From: Pelomonas asaccharophilus_A
Lineage (GTDB): Bacteria; Pseudomonadota; Gammaproteobacteria; Burkholderiales; Burkholderiaceae_C
DNA: 64,000 bases
Assembly (NCBI RefSeq): GCF_031458115.1
Contig: NZ_JAVDXV010000007.1
Coordinates: forward strand, 1-64,000
Direction of reading: 5' to 3'
Each line of letters opens with the position of its first letter. Within the stretch, counting starts at the first letter, position 1. The position numbers were made by a program, and so were the translations under genes. The notes under the pieces are model-generated. The model ran no database searches. It worked only from the letters and a program-made list of their open reading frames with translations, and was not told where the DNA came from. Positions 17,840 through 27,512 of this stretch are shown here, one piece after another.

Positions 17840-19604
17840 AAGGGCCGCTTACCTCCGCGCCGCGGAGCAGTTGAAGGGCAATGCCGGGCAGTGGGCAGCG
17901 TACGAGTCCAAAGCGCACTGCGTCGTGCTCGCAGGGCCGGGCAGCGGCAAAACGAAGACTCTGGCCGCCAAGGTCGCGCGCATGCTGGCGGAGGACGTTC
18001 ACGAGCCTCGCGGCCTCGCGTGCATCACATACAACAACGAATGTGCCCGCGAGCTGGAAGATCGGCTGGCGGCCCTTGGCGTCGAACCAGGCGGCCGGGT
18101 ATTCATCGGGACGGTCCACTCGTTCTCGATGACGCAGATCATTCTTCCCTACGCGAAGACCGCCAAGCTCGGCCTGCCCGACAACGTCGGCGTGGCGACG
18201 GAGACTCAGCGAAATCGCGCGCTCGCCGCGGCCTATGAAAGCACGATCGGAGGCCCTGGGAATCCAGACGAAATGAGCTTTCCGCTCAGCAACTACAGGC
18301 GAACGCATATCGATCGGACCGCTGCAGCTTGGCGCGATACGAGTCCCCGCATGGCGGCCCTCGCTGAGGCCTATGAAGCGGAGCTGCGGGCCCAAGGCGT
18401 GATTGATTTCGACGACATGCCAAGGCTCGCTTTCGCGGCCCTGAAGCAGAACGCATGGCTCGGCCAAGCCTTGTTGGCTAAATTTCCGATCCTGGTCGTT
18501 GACGAATACCAGGACCTCGGCACAGCACTGCACCGAATGGTCCTCGGGCTGTGTTTCAAGGCGGGGATTCGTCTATTCGCGGTGGGTGATCTGGACCAGT
18601 CGATTTATGGCTTCGCCGGCGCCAAACCGGGCCTGCTGCACAAGCTGTCCGAGCGAGACGACGTCGAGACTATCCAGCTGAAGCTCAACTACCGCAGCGG
18701 TACGAAGATCGTTGCCGCCGCCCAAGCAGCCTTGGGTGAGGATCGGAACTACAAGGCAGCGGACGATGACACGGTCAGTGACGTGTTCATCGAGCGGCTT
18801 GCTGGCAATTATTTAGCGCAGGCCAGAGCGCTGATCAACACGCTGCTGCCCAAAGCGCTCGAACGGCATGAGGACTTGAGCTACAAGAACGTTGCCGTGC
18901 TCTATCAAGCTGCATGGGTTGGCGACGAGGTATTTGCTGCAGCTGCGGCCGCTGGAATACCGACTGTTCGCAGTGACAAGAAGTCGCTGTACCCGAAGAC
19001 CAGCCGACTGATGCAGTGGCTGGAGCAATGCAGCCATTGGTGCTGCGACGGATGGAAGTCTGGAAAGCCGAGGTTCTCGAGGCTTGCCAGGGATGGCCAA
19101 CGTCTGTTCGCTCAGGCGCTGTGGGGCGAAGCGCAGGTTCTCGCGTTCCATCGGCAGCTATTGGCGTGCCTATGGGAGCGCCGCGACGGCGCAGTCCGCC
19201 TGACGGACTGGCTCGATGCGGTGGAGGCAGCTGTAGTGGACCCGATGGCGGCGGCCTGCCCTGATCTGAACGACGAGATAGAGGCGTTCACCGCTTTCGC
19301 GGCGCGGGTGTCCGATGGCGGCCCCCACAGCGGCATGAGCCTAAGCGAGTTTGCCGGCGTCGGAGACTTCGGCGATCGCCTCACGCTATCGTCGCTGCAC
19401 AGCTCCAAGGGGCGGGAGTTCGACATCGTCTTCCTGTTTGGAGCTGACGATCAGCGCCTCCCCGCAGGCGCTGAAAATCGACGGCTGTTCTATGTGGGCT
19501 TCACGCGTGCCAAGCGGGAAATTCACCTGACCCACAAGATCGGCAGTCCTTCTCCGTTTGTAAAAGAGGTCGAGGCGCATCTGGCCGCTGCCGATGACGA
19601 CTAG
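17832..19604 (+). CDS. gajB: GajB: UvrD/PcrA-like helicase (Gabija)
   Basis: The GTG at 17832 overlaps the end of gajA by 8 bases and gives 590 residues; an ATG at 17784 and another start at 17736 in the same frame are possible but would add a low-complexity leader. Motifs of superfamily 1 helicases are in order: Walker A AGPGSGKTKT, motif II VVDEYQDLG, motif III AVGDLDQSIYGFAGA, motif IV-like LNYRSG, motif V LSSLHSSKGREFD and motif VI FYVGFTRAKR. It is longer than the published 494-residue GajB. Together with gajA it forms a typical two-gene Gabija operon. Confidence 0.85.
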   Translation: MSERAAYLRAAEQLKGNAGQWAAYESKAHCVVLAGPGSGKTKTLAAKVARMLAEDVHEPRGLACITYNNECARELEDRLAALGVEPGGRVFIGTVHSFSMTQIILPYAKTAKLGLPDNVGVATETQRNRALAAAYESTIGGPGNPDEMSFPLSNYRRTHIDRTAAAWRDTSPRMAALAEAYEAELRAQGVIDFDDMPRLAFAALKQNAWLGQALLAKFPILVVDEYQDLGTALHRMVLGLCFKAGIRLFAVGDLDQSIYGFAGAKPGLLHKLSERDDVETIQLKLNYRSGTKIVAAAQAALGEDRNYKAADDDTVSDVFIERLAGNYLAQARALINTLLPKALERHEDLSYKNVAVLYQAAWVGDEVFAAAAAAGIPTVRSDKKSLYPKTSRLMQWLEQCSHWCCDGWKSGKPRFSRLARDGQRLFAQALWGEAQVLAFHRQLLACLWERRDGAVRLTDWLDAVEAAVVDPMAAACPDLNDEIEAFTAFAARVSDGGPHSGMSLSEFAGVGDFGDRLTLSSLHSSKGREFDIVFLFGADDQRLPAGAENRRLFYVGFTRAKREIHLTHKIGSPSPFVKEVEAHLAAADDD

Positions 19605-19639
19605 CGCCCTCGGATGACAAGCCGTCAGTCCGGGCTGTC

Positions 19640-20569
19640 TTAAGCCGGATAAGGCTTTGGGCGCCCTGCCTCACCCATTTGCTGCCAAACGCTGCGATAG
19701 GCGAGCCTCGGCGCCACCTCCCGAAAATCTTGGGCCAGGCCTTCAGCGTCCCTCGAAAACGAGACGACGGCACGACCTTCAAGCTCAGGAAAGACCTCCA
19801 GCTTCTGCATCGTGCCGCCAATGGTCACCTCGGTCGCGGACATGAGCAGGCTCGCGATGTCATCCTCGATCCTCATGCTGTCTGCACTGAGAAGCTTGGC
19901 ACGCTCAAGATCCGGCTCAATGCCCGCCTTGCGAAGTTCGGCCACGTTCATCTTCTTGCCTGCCTTTTTCTGGAACAGGCGCCTGAGCTTCTGCGCAAAG
20001 TCGTCACCCACGGGTGACGTGTGCGCGCCGATCACAAAAATGCTGTCGTCTCGAATCGGGTGCTCGAATTGGTTTCCGTTGGGCCCCGAAATGTGGGGCC
20101 ACGCCAGCCTGCCGGCCCAGGGCCGTGGATCCTCATCGGAATAGCCGAAGAGCAAGAATTGCACTTGCGCCGGCTTGGGTCTTGCATACGAAGACAGCCA
20201 GTGCGTTCCGGCGTCCGTGAGCATCTGGTAGAGCTTGGCTGGTTCGGGTTTTGGTCTCGTCGGTCCATCGACCACCAACTGTGACACTGCGCGGATGAAT
20301 GAGTTGGCGATGGAGAGGGCCTCCGTGCAGTCGCCCGCGAAGGCCAGCCCCAACTCTGTCTCGAAGTACGGATTCCTCCAGGTCGCTGTGGTGTAGTCCA
20401 GGGTATCCATCGAGTAGCACCTGACCGGCACCCGAAACAGCTTGATGGTCTCGTTTTGCATCGATACCCAGTCGCCGTTCGCGTCTTGCCGCGAAATTCG
20501 GCTGTCGGCGACGGCGGTGATGCGCTCCCTCGACCATGACCGGTCCAGCCAGCAATAGGCAATCGTCAT
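19640..20569 (-). CDS. proteasome-like Ntn-hydrolase family protein
   Basis: The ATG at 20569 follows AAGGAG with good spacing and gives 309 residues; longer frames lack this site. The start reads M-T-I-A-Y-C-W, so removal of Met would expose Thr as N-terminal nucleophile. Asp22 in VADSRIS and Lys43 in NETIKLFR sit where proteasome beta subunits have Asp17 and Lys33, and LGLAFAGDCTEALSI resembles the conserved glycine-rich loop. The C-terminal 100 residues are charged and not recognised. It lies behind gajB on the opposite strand, with no partner gene apparent. Protease or amidase activity is inferred. Confidence 0.6.
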   Translation of the reverse strand: MTIAYCWLDRSWSRERITAVADSRISRQDANGDWVSMQNETIKLFRVPVRCYSMDTLDYTTATWRNPYFETELGLAFAGDCTEALSIANSFIRAVSQLVVDGPTRPKPEPAKLYQMLTDAGTHWLSSYARPKPAQVQFLLFGYSDEDPRPWAGRLAWPHISGPNGNQFEHPIRDDSIFVIGAHTSPVGDDFAQKLRRLFQKKAGKKMNVAELRKAGIEPDLERAKLLSADSMRIEDDIASLLMSATEVTIGGTMQKLEVFPELEGRAVVSFSRDAEGLAQDFREVAPRLAYRSVWQQMGEAGRPKPYPA

Positions 20570-20600
20570 CCCGTTCTCCTTGAAGATGTCCTGCGCCAGA

Positions 20601-20879
20601 CTAGATTCGGCGCAGATCTTGGTTACGTTCCAAGAGGGCGGCTGCCCAATCGATGAAGACCCGCACGGTTGCATTCAGGTACCGGTTGGGGGCGTAGAGC
20701 ACGTGCACCGGGATCACCTCAGTGGGCCAGTCTTCCAACACCGGCAAGTCCGCCATGAGATACATGCCTATGTCGGTGCCGAGATAGGCGATGTCGTCCA
20801 TGCGCCCTGCAGCCGCCCCAGCGGCCGACTGCAGAAGGACGTCTCTGACAGAGAGGGTGGCCGCGGCGGCAGATGTCAT
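20601..20879 (-). pseudogene. C-terminal fragment of a LysR-type regulator
   Basis: About 90 residues match the end of LysR effector-binding domains: LSVRDVLLQSAAG, then VLEDWPTEVIPVHVLYAPNR and YLNATVRVFIDWAAALL. The DNA-binding N-terminal two thirds are missing upstream, where the Abi gene begins its end at 20929. The middle shows an irregular stretch (YLGTDIGMYLMADL) that may be damaged. Probably a remnant of the chromosome present before the defence cassettes arrived. Confidence 0.7.
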
Positions 20880-20928
20880 GGCTGTACAGTCTCAGGAGTG
20901 GTGGCAGGCTGCATCAGATCACCGCCGG

Positions 20929-22212
20929 TCAAACCGCTTGGCCCTTCGGCTCTGCGCTCCGGACCGACTCGCGCTGTGCATAGGTCTCGGCCACAAAGTC
21001 GATGAAGGCCACCGCAGACGCCACCGCCAGGCGAGCGTGGCGAGGCTGCAGTCCTCGATGCTGGCCGTCACGACCGTGGCCGGTGCCGTAAAGCCCGCGC
21101 AGCTGGGCAAGGTTGTTGGTGAGCTGCGTGAGGTTGCGCAGGATCAGGCGGATGTTCTCCGCCCCCTTGGTTTCGTCGGTGATGCCCTCTGGCACGAGTT
21201 GAAGTTCCTTTGTCACCTTCTTGGTCAGTTCGCCCAAGTCTTCAGACTTCGTGAACGCGACGCCGCGCTTGTTCAGCAGCGATTTGCAGCAGGACTCGAC
21301 GAGCTCCTTTGCAGTGCCGATGGCCAGGGCTGGGTCTCGATCAACGGCTTGTTCCAGGCGCTCGATCTCTTTGGCCATCCATCCGGCATCCAAAGCGTCG
21401 GCAACCGTCCTGGCCCTCAGCACCGCACGCGCTGTGGTGTTCCTCAACGGCCGGTACGAAAAGCGCGGACGGCCGGCGATCAATTCCTCTTCAACGATCT
21501 CCCAGCCTGCATGACGCAACTGATCGTTGAAGTGGCGTACGAGCTTGATCGCCTCGTCACGGTTGGGTCGGACCACTGGATGCACGGTCTCACAGAGGAA
21601 GCGGAGAAACGCCGCAGCCGGTCCGTCGAGCAGGTTGAATCTGCTGTCGGTGTACACCCAGTCGCTGTCCCAATCGTCGTTGTTGAAGCGGTGCTGCCAG
21701 ATGTCGCCTGCCGCGTCCTTGTAGCGGGAGTCGTGGGAGGGCATGCTTTTCAGCTCGTACAGCCTGCTGAGAAATTCGACATCGTCGAGCGTGCCGAACC
21801 AAGCGACGCTCTCCAGCTTGAGGCCGTCGATGATGTTTTGCCGGACCTGGCGGGGCAGCGTGATGTCATTGCCAACGCCCCCGTCCTGGCCACCACTGCG
21901 CCAATCGGGCCGACTTGCCTTGGCGGGCACGAAACGCACGGAGTACCAGTCCTGTGTCTCCGGCTCAAGGACAGTCTTCACCCGCGCCGCGATCTGCTCC
22001 TCAATCTGGCTGCGCCGAGCAGCCAGGCGCGCGAAATCCGAAGGCGGAAGTTCGAGGCGCACCTCGTAGATGTCCGTACCTCCGTTCCAATTGTCGTAGC
22101 CCACCTGCTCGACGGTGGCCGGACAGGTGCGTACCAGGGCGGCCGCCTCGTCGAGATGCTCGGCCTTGAGCAGTTCGTGCACAGTGGCGAGCGTTTGCTC
22201 AAGCGAGTCCAT
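20929..22212 (-). CDS. abortive-infection family protein (AbiJ-NTD3 plus Abi_C-like)
   Basis: A 427-residue protein. Residues about 120-260 carry the AbiJ-NTD3-like pattern: a run GTLDDVEFLSRLYELKSMPS, then DIWQHRFNNDDW, DSRFNLLDGP and VHPVVRPN. Residues 290-420 carry the Abi_C pattern, with IGTAKELVESCCKSLL and LRGLYGTGHG as the best blocks. Such proteins act in phage-triggered growth arrest; the molecular target is unknown. It begins 37 bases behind jetD on the same strand, so it is probably the fifth gene of the Wadjet operon. Two different immunity strategies would then share one promoter. Confidence 0.75.
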   Translation of the reverse strand: MDSLEQTLATVHELLKAEHLDEAAALVRTCPATVEQVGYDNWNGGTDIYEVRLELPPSDFARLAARRSQIEEQIAARVKTVLEPETQDWYSVRFVPAKASRPDWRSGGQDGGVGNDITLPRQVRQNIIDGLKLESVAWFGTLDDVEFLSRLYELKSMPSHDSRYKDAAGDIWQHRFNNDDWDSDWVYTDSRFNLLDGPAAAFLRFLCETVHPVVRPNRDEAIKLVRHFNDQLRHAGWEIVEEELIAGRPRFSYRPLRNTTARAVLRARTVADALDAGWMAKEIERLEQAVDRDPALAIGTAKELVESCCKSLLNKRGVAFTKSEDLGELTKKVTKELQLVPEGITDETKGAENIRLILRNLTQLTNNLAQLRGLYGTGHGRDGQHRGLQPRHARLAVASAVAFIDFVAETYAQRESVRSAEPKGQAV

Positions 22213-22249
22213 GTCTACCTCTTCGTGAATTCAAGTTGGCATTCGGGTG

Positions 22250-23485
22250 CTATGAAACCGAGGGGGCATCCGCTGGCGGCATGACGGCCCGCATGCCTTC
22301 CTGCTCGTAAGCGAACTTCCGCTCGTCGACAAAGGCCCATTCCCGGGCCCACCCGCGCGCGGCGCAAATCCGCTGAATCGTGCGGAGTTCGGCGGCGTCC
22401 AGGGCCTTGCGGGCGCCCTCGCCTGCTTCGAGAGCCTCCTTGCTCAGCTCCCCCGCCATGCCGTAGGGCTTCAGCCGCCGGCCCTCCTCCTGACAGGTGT
22501 TGGCGAGGCGGTTGGCAATTCGGAATCCGCCGGCGTCGATGTCACCCCAGTGCCGTACCGCCGCAGCAGCCGGCAGCGCCCGAAGCATCAGCCGGTAGAT
22601 TCGCAGCCACGAAGGACTGGGCATGCCTGCTGTGTAGATCAAGATGCACCGCTGTCCTCCCTGCGACTGGCGAGCCAGTTCGTGGAAGGTGGACAGGTTC
22701 TCGACGCTGAGCAACGTGTCGACGTCGCCCAGCGGCTCAACGGCGTCGATATGCGTGGGCGACAGGCCGAGGTACGGCCAGCGGACATCCAGGACGTGAC
22801 CACCGTAGGTGACCCGGGCGCTTCCCGCCAAGAGCACCGTGGACGGAAACTTGACAATGCCGAGCTCACCGCAGATCTCCTCGTCGCTGCGGGCAGCCCC
22901 GTCCATTCCACCCTGGAGCAGGATGTCGAGCATTGGCCAAAGCGCCTCAAGCCGCTTGCTGTCATTGAAGAGCGAGACGCTGAGCCCCCGGTGCGGTAGA
23001 TCGACGTCCCCACTGGCGCGTCGGTGAAGTATCACGCGACAGGCATCCTGCCAATCAACTACGTCCGAGGCACTCGTCCGGCGAACGAGCACCCCCGCTT
23101 TCCACGCGGCAATGACCTGATGCAGAACCGGAAACCCTTCCGCCATCTGATTCAGCGAGGAGGTCGCCGCCTCCACGAGGGCCCACCTCGGGGAAACCTC
23201 GAGAAACGCCGCCAACTTGTCGGCGTCCAGGAGGGTGATGCGTGCAATCTGCCGCTTGTCGCCACTGCGTGGATCCCAGTGAATCTCAATGGCGCCCGCG
23301 TGCTCGGCCAGGCCCAGGTGGGCGTTGCAGGCGGAGCGATCAGCGCTCGTCCCGAACTCGAAATACGCCGGCAGCTTGGACTCGGAGAACGGCAACGACA
23401 GCGCCTTCTCCTGCGTGCCGTTGGCCCAGGCAGTTTCAGCCTGGGACAGAAGCTTCTGCAGCGCGCGCTCGGCAACTTTGTTCAT
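22250..23485 (-). CDS. jetD: JetD: Wadjet nuclease subunit (TOPRIM/topoisomerase VI-like)
   Basis: A 411-residue protein overlapping jetC by 4 bases. The C-terminal half has HWGDIDAGGFRIANRL, the acidic DxD site of the topoisomerase VI A-like TOPRIM fold, and KPYGMAGELSKEALEAGEG, as in DUF2220/DUF3322 proteins. In Wadjet, JetD cuts circular plasmid DNA after the SMC part has extruded it, per published work. Length agrees with known JetD proteins. Its stop is followed by an Abi gene after 37 bases. Confidence 0.88.
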   Translation of the reverse strand: MNKVAERALQKLLSQAETAWANGTQEKALSLPFSESKLPAYFEFGTSADRSACNAHLGLAEHAGAIEIHWDPRSGDKRQIARITLLDADKLAAFLEVSPRWALVEAATSSLNQMAEGFPVLHQVIAAWKAGVLVRRTSASDVVDWQDACRVILHRRASGDVDLPHRGLSVSLFNDSKRLEALWPMLDILLQGGMDGAARSDEEICGELGIVKFPSTVLLAGSARVTYGGHVLDVRWPYLGLSPTHIDAVEPLGDVDTLLSVENLSTFHELARQSQGGQRCILIYTAGMPSPSWLRIYRLMLRALPAAAAVRHWGDIDAGGFRIANRLANTCQEEGRRLKPYGMAGELSKEALEAGEGARKALDAAELRTIQRICAARGWAREWAFVDERKFAYEQEGMRAVMPPADAPSVS

Positions 23486-26400
23486 TCGCCGACCAGCGAC
23501 AGCTGCTGCACCTTGGCGTCAAGCAAGTGCGGGTGGCGGCCCGGCATGTCGCTTTGCAGCAGCTGCCGCGCCTGCTCCGTGACCCGCATCCATTCGACGA
23601 AGACGTCTGGCCCGAAGCGGGTCAGGTCGTAGTACGAGTCGAGCACGGCCGTCAGCTTGCTCGTGTCCGCGTCTGGCCCTGCCATCACGAGTTGCAGACC
23701 CAACGACTTCAGGAACTCGGCGGTGGCCACAGTGTTCTGCGCATCCATGCCGTAGAAGGCCTCGTCGAGGATCATCACGCCGGCGCCCCTGTGGCGGTCG
23801 CCCTGCTGGATGCGGTAGGCCGAAGCCAGCGACGCGCCGGCGATAACATAAAAGGGCACCCGGTGCTCGCCATTGGAGGCCTTGCCCATGCGCTGGCTCA
23901 ACCGGTCCACCTCTTTGCCGTCGACGAGGATGGCCAGGTCGAAGAGGTAGAAGAGCCGGTAGTCGGAGATGGGGTTCTTGCCCTTGGCGCCGCCCTGTTC
24001 CGCTTCCTTGAGCATCCCCATCAGTTGGCTCTGCAAGGTCTCCTTCCCGAACATGGCCTTGGTGCCGTCCTGCGATTGGCTGACGATGAGGTCGTACAGC
24101 GACTTGTACTGCGGGTCGACGGACGAGACGAACTTGTAGCGCTCGTTGTTCGAGAAGGTCGGACAGGTCGCCAGGATCTTGTTGAGATCGTTGATCTCCC
24201 GGTCGATGCCACGCAGCGCCTCACGGAGGCCGAACTTGATGTCGGATTCGAAGGCCGCCTTGGCGGCCTCCTCGGCAGCAGCGGCTTCGGCGCGGTAGTC
24301 CTGCAGCGTCGAGCTGCGCAACTTGTCGCTGAAAGCCTTGATCCACCCGGCGGCCTGTCGCCAATCATTGCGCTCTTCGATCAAGCCCATCGAATGCTCG
24401 TTGATGAACGCGATGAATTGGTCTCGGATGTCTGGAACCAGCTTGGCGATGGATGCTGTGGCCTTGTTCCCCTCAGCGACGAGGGCGGCAAGTTCCTGCG
24501 TCAGGCCATCGGCGCCGGCGCGGTAGACCTGGTCGACGCGCGTCGCCGCCAAGTCGCCGTCATAGTCGGGATCCGCCAGCGCGACGCTATGCAGGGCCGA
24601 GGCTTCCTCCAACGTCTCGGTGGCCTTGGCGAGGTCGACCGTCGCCTGGTCGATCTTCCCTCGCAGGGTGGCCAGCGCTCTGCCGGCCTCACCGTACCGC
24701 TCTTGCGCCGCGGTGTGGGCCGTCCGCGCCTCGTCGACGGTCGCGCGCATTTGGGTCAGCCGTTCAGACGGCGCCTTCGTGGCCGCCTCAAGCGCAGCAG
24801 CGGCTTGCAGCTGCGCGGATTGGTTGGCCAGCAGCGCCGACCGAAATGCCTCCTCGGTGACCGAGCGGATGACATGACCCACGGCACCCAGCGCTGTCTG
24901 GGTCTGGTTCTTCGCGGCAAGTGCTCGTTTTTCCGCTTCCGTGGCTGCGATCAGCTCACGCCGCAGGCTCTCGCGGTCGTCGCGGGACAGCTCGACGCCC
25001 AGCAGGAAATCCTCGGATTCGATGAGCCGCATGCGCTTGGTCACGCCGCCGGTGCTCAGCATGCCGTCCTTGGTCAGCGACCGCGGATTCTTTCGAAGTT
25101 CCTCCTCCGTTTGCACCGTCTTCATGGTGCCGTAGAGGAAGTTGACGAATCCCTTGGCGACAGGGTCCTTCGACTCGAACAGCGCCGCAACCGTCGACTG
25201 CAAAGGCGTAGCGCCGATGTACGACTGGAAGTGGTCCGGCTGGATGACAGCGACCTCAGGGATCTGGTAGCGGCGAACCAGGCCGGTCGCGTCGTCCTCC
25301 TTGCCGGAATCGACCAGGATTGCGTAGCGGGTGCCGCCCATCAGCGTTTCGACGGCCTCCTGCCAGCTGGTGTCCTTGAGCGTCAGCACACTGGCCGCGG
25401 TGCGGCAGCCGATGCCTCTGTCATCGAACAGGCGCAGTGCGGCCGCAATGTTCTCGTCCTTGATGTTGCGGCCCTTGGCCGCCGAATGGAGTTTGTTCGC
25501 AACGGCGGTCTTAGCCCGCTCCGCGCGGGCATGCTCGGCCCCGCGGGTCTTGAACAGGCCTTCGAGGCTGGCGTGCGATCGCTTCAGGAACTGCAGGGCA
25601 TCCGAGACCTGGCTGGCGTCGGGACGGAGGTTCTTCTGCCGACGGGTGTCCCAGGCCTGGAGTGCCTGAAATGCCGCTTCGTGCACATCGCCGTCGGCAC
25701 CCTCGAAAGCAAGCGTGAGTTGCTGTAGCGCGTCAGCAACCTGGAATTCGAGTTGCTCCACCTCACGCCGAGCGGTGGTGCTGGCATCAGCCATCGCCCG
25801 CTGAAGCTGCTTTGCCTGCTCCGGCGCGCTGGCCTCCGGATCGCGGTTGAGCGCGCCCAGCAGATCCTCGTAGGTCCTGAACGTCGACTCCACGTCGGCC
25901 TTCGCGGTCTCGACCGCCTTGGTTTGGACGACGGCACTGCCCTTCAGGCGCTCCTGCAGCTCGGTCAACCGGGCCACCTCGGCGTCCGATGATTCGACCA
26001 ACAGCCCCAGTCGGACGGCCTCCACGACGGCTTTGGTCTTGTGCAGTCGGGCCAGGTTGTCGTACCTGCCGGTCAGTGAGTCGAGCTGCGACAGCTGCAG
26101 ATTCACGAGCTCGATCTGATCGATGATGTTCCGGTAGGTCTGCATCAGCCGCAGCGTGCTCGACCGATCGATCTTGGTCGCCTCCACGAGGTTTTGCCGG
26201 AGGAAATCGTTGACGCTCTGGATGTCCTTGAGCTTGAGGCTTTGCCTGAGCGCCTTCAAGAACTTGCGCGGGTCGATGCCCTTCTTCTGGTCGGACAGTT
26301 GGTGGAGCAGTTCCTCGAGGTAGGTCTCCGGCTTCTTGGTGATGGTGGGCGTGCGGCCGGCTTTGGCGGACAGCTGGCGCGCCTGGGCCGCGAATAGATC

Positions 26401-26877
26401 CCAGTCCATCGGCGCCTTGCCGTTGACCCCGAAATCTTCGAGGTGGTGGCCCAGTGTCAACATGACGCCCGGGAGCACAAACAGGCCGAGGATGACCTCG
26501 TCACGCACCTTGAAGCTACTTTCCAGCGCGATGCCGGCACTGCAGGTCTCCCCGGACACGTCGTCCTGGAACACCAGCGTGATGTACGAGGTCGCTTCGT
26601 CCCGTTTGCGCACCTGGATGCCGGCTTCTTCGTCGCCCGACCGCATGGTGCCCAGCGCGTAGTCCCGCAGCGAGCGAGCGTTGGCATGGACGGACTGGGC
26701 ATTGAACTGCAGGTTGCCCCCGTGCGCACCGATCAGAGCGATCTGCACGGCGTCAACAAGGCTCGTCTTTCCCGCGCCGTTGGGACCAATGAAGGCAGTG
26801 CCGCCACTCGAAAGCACAAAGGTTTCGTAGTCCCAGAACGAAAACTGCACCAGGTGAACTGCGATCAGGTGCTTCAT
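23482..26877 (-). CDS. jetC: JetC: SMC-like ATPase of Wadjet (MksB type)
   Basis: A 1131-residue SMC-like protein. Walker A is at 31-39 (GPNGAGKTS) and Walker B near residue 1037 (GVMILDEAFYGMD); the signature helix reads YVIAGASLASAYR. Between them are long coiled coils rich in Ala, Glu, Lys and Leu, interrupted by a hinge-like middle section. It is the motor that loads on and extrudes DNA. It overlaps jetB (ATGA, 4 bases) and jetD (4 bases), so expression is tightly coupled. Confidence 0.92.
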   Translation of the reverse strand: MKHLIAVHLVQFSFWDYETFVLSSGGTAFIGPNGAGKTSLVDAVQIALIGAHGGNLQFNAQSVHANARSLRDYALGTMRSGDEEAGIQVRKRDEATSYITLVFQDDVSGETCSAGIALESSFKVRDEVILGLFVLPGVMLTLGHHLEDFGVNGKAPMDWDLFAAQARQLSAKAGRTPTITKKPETYLEELLHQLSDQKKGIDPRKFLKALRQSLKLKDIQSVNDFLRQNLVEATKIDRSSTLRLMQTYRNIIDQIELVNLQLSQLDSLTGRYDNLARLHKTKAVVEAVRLGLLVESSDAEVARLTELQERLKGSAVVQTKAVETAKADVESTFRTYEDLLGALNRDPEASAPEQAKQLQRAMADASTTARREVEQLEFQVADALQQLTLAFEGADGDVHEAAFQALQAWDTRRQKNLRPDASQVSDALQFLKRSHASLEGLFKTRGAEHARAERAKTAVANKLHSAAKGRNIKDENIAAALRLFDDRGIGCRTAASVLTLKDTSWQEAVETLMGGTRYAILVDSGKEDDATGLVRRYQIPEVAVIQPDHFQSYIGATPLQSTVAALFESKDPVAKGFVNFLYGTMKTVQTEEELRKNPRSLTKDGMLSTGGVTKRMRLIESEDFLLGVELSRDDRESLRRELIAATEAEKRALAAKNQTQTALGAVGHVIRSVTEEAFRSALLANQSAQLQAAAALEAATKAPSERLTQMRATVDEARTAHTAAQERYGEAGRALATLRGKIDQATVDLAKATETLEEASALHSVALADPDYDGDLAATRVDQVYRAGADGLTQELAALVAEGNKATASIAKLVPDIRDQFIAFINEHSMGLIEERNDWRQAAGWIKAFSDKLRSSTLQDYRAEAAAAEEAAKAAFESDIKFGLREALRGIDREINDLNKILATCPTFSNNERYKFVSSVDPQYKSLYDLIVSQSQDGTKAMFGKETLQSQLMGMLKEAEQGGAKGKNPISDYRLFYLFDLAILVDGKEVDRLSQRMGKASNGEHRVPFYVIAGASLASAYRIQQGDRHRGAGVMILDEAFYGMDAQNTVATAEFLKSLGLQLVMAGPDADTSKLTAVLDSYYDLTRFGPDVFVEWMRVTEQARQLLQSDMPGRHPHLLDAKVQQLSLVGE

Positions 26878-27512
26878 TCGGCATCCCCGTTCGGCTCTGC
26901 CGTGGGATCGTTGGCGGCCGGCATGCTCGCCTTCAGCGCCGCGCCGAACCGCCCGATGGCCTGCTCGCTGAGGATTTCAGCGATGCCTGGAAGAATCAAG
27001 ATGGCATGCGGCTGCACATTGCCGTCTTGCGTGTCGACGAGCCTGGCCAAGCCTTGGCGATAGGCCATCTTGCAGAGCGGCTCGATCGATTTGGTGCGAA
27101 CGTCGATGTCCTGGCCAGTCAGCGCCTTGTAGCCCTCCTGGAACTCGACCAGCCCTACATGTGCCTCGCCGAGCTCATTGAGATCACCAGACGTCGCATG
27201 CAGGTGGTAGACCTGGCGCAGCGCCAGCAGGAACTGGGTGTCCTTCTTGTCCATCAGCTGCGGCTTGGTCACTTCTTGAGTGACGAAGCAGAACTGGTGC
27301 TTGTCCTTGAAGCCCAAGCGCAGGCCCTGCAGCGCCACCGCGTCCTGGAAATCGTCGCGAAATGCGCAGATGAGCCGGTACGCGACGCTCTGGTGAAGGA
27401 ACCTGGCATACAGGCACTGCTGCGTTACCAGCTGGTGGAGGGCCTGCTGGAAGTCCGCGACCACGTAGTCGCCGTCCGTGCTCTCGGCGAGCGATAGCCA
27501 GTTACGCGGCAT
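26874..27512 (-). CDS. jetB: JetB: Wadjet kite-like subunit (MksE type, DUF4194)
   Basis: A 212-residue protein of the size expected for JetB, with winged-helix-like segments (FLLALRQVYHLHATSGDL, RTKSIEPLCKMAYRQGLARL). It overlaps jetA by 11 bases and jetC by 4. In the complex, JetB dimers bind JetA and DNA. The assignment rests on the gene order A-B-C-D and the DUF4194-like middle. The C-terminus is low-complexity (ANDPTAEPNGDAE). Confidence 0.85.
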   Translation of the reverse strand: MPRNWLSLAESTDGDYVVADFQQALHQLVTQQCLYARFLHQSVAYRLICAFRDDFQDAVALQGLRLGFKDKHQFCFVTQEVTKPQLMDKKDTQFLLALRQVYHLHATSGDLNELGEAHVGLVEFQEGYKALTGQDIDVRTKSIEPLCKMAYRQGLARLVDTQDGNVQPHAILILPGIAEILSEQAIGRFGAALKASMPAANDPTAEPNGDAE

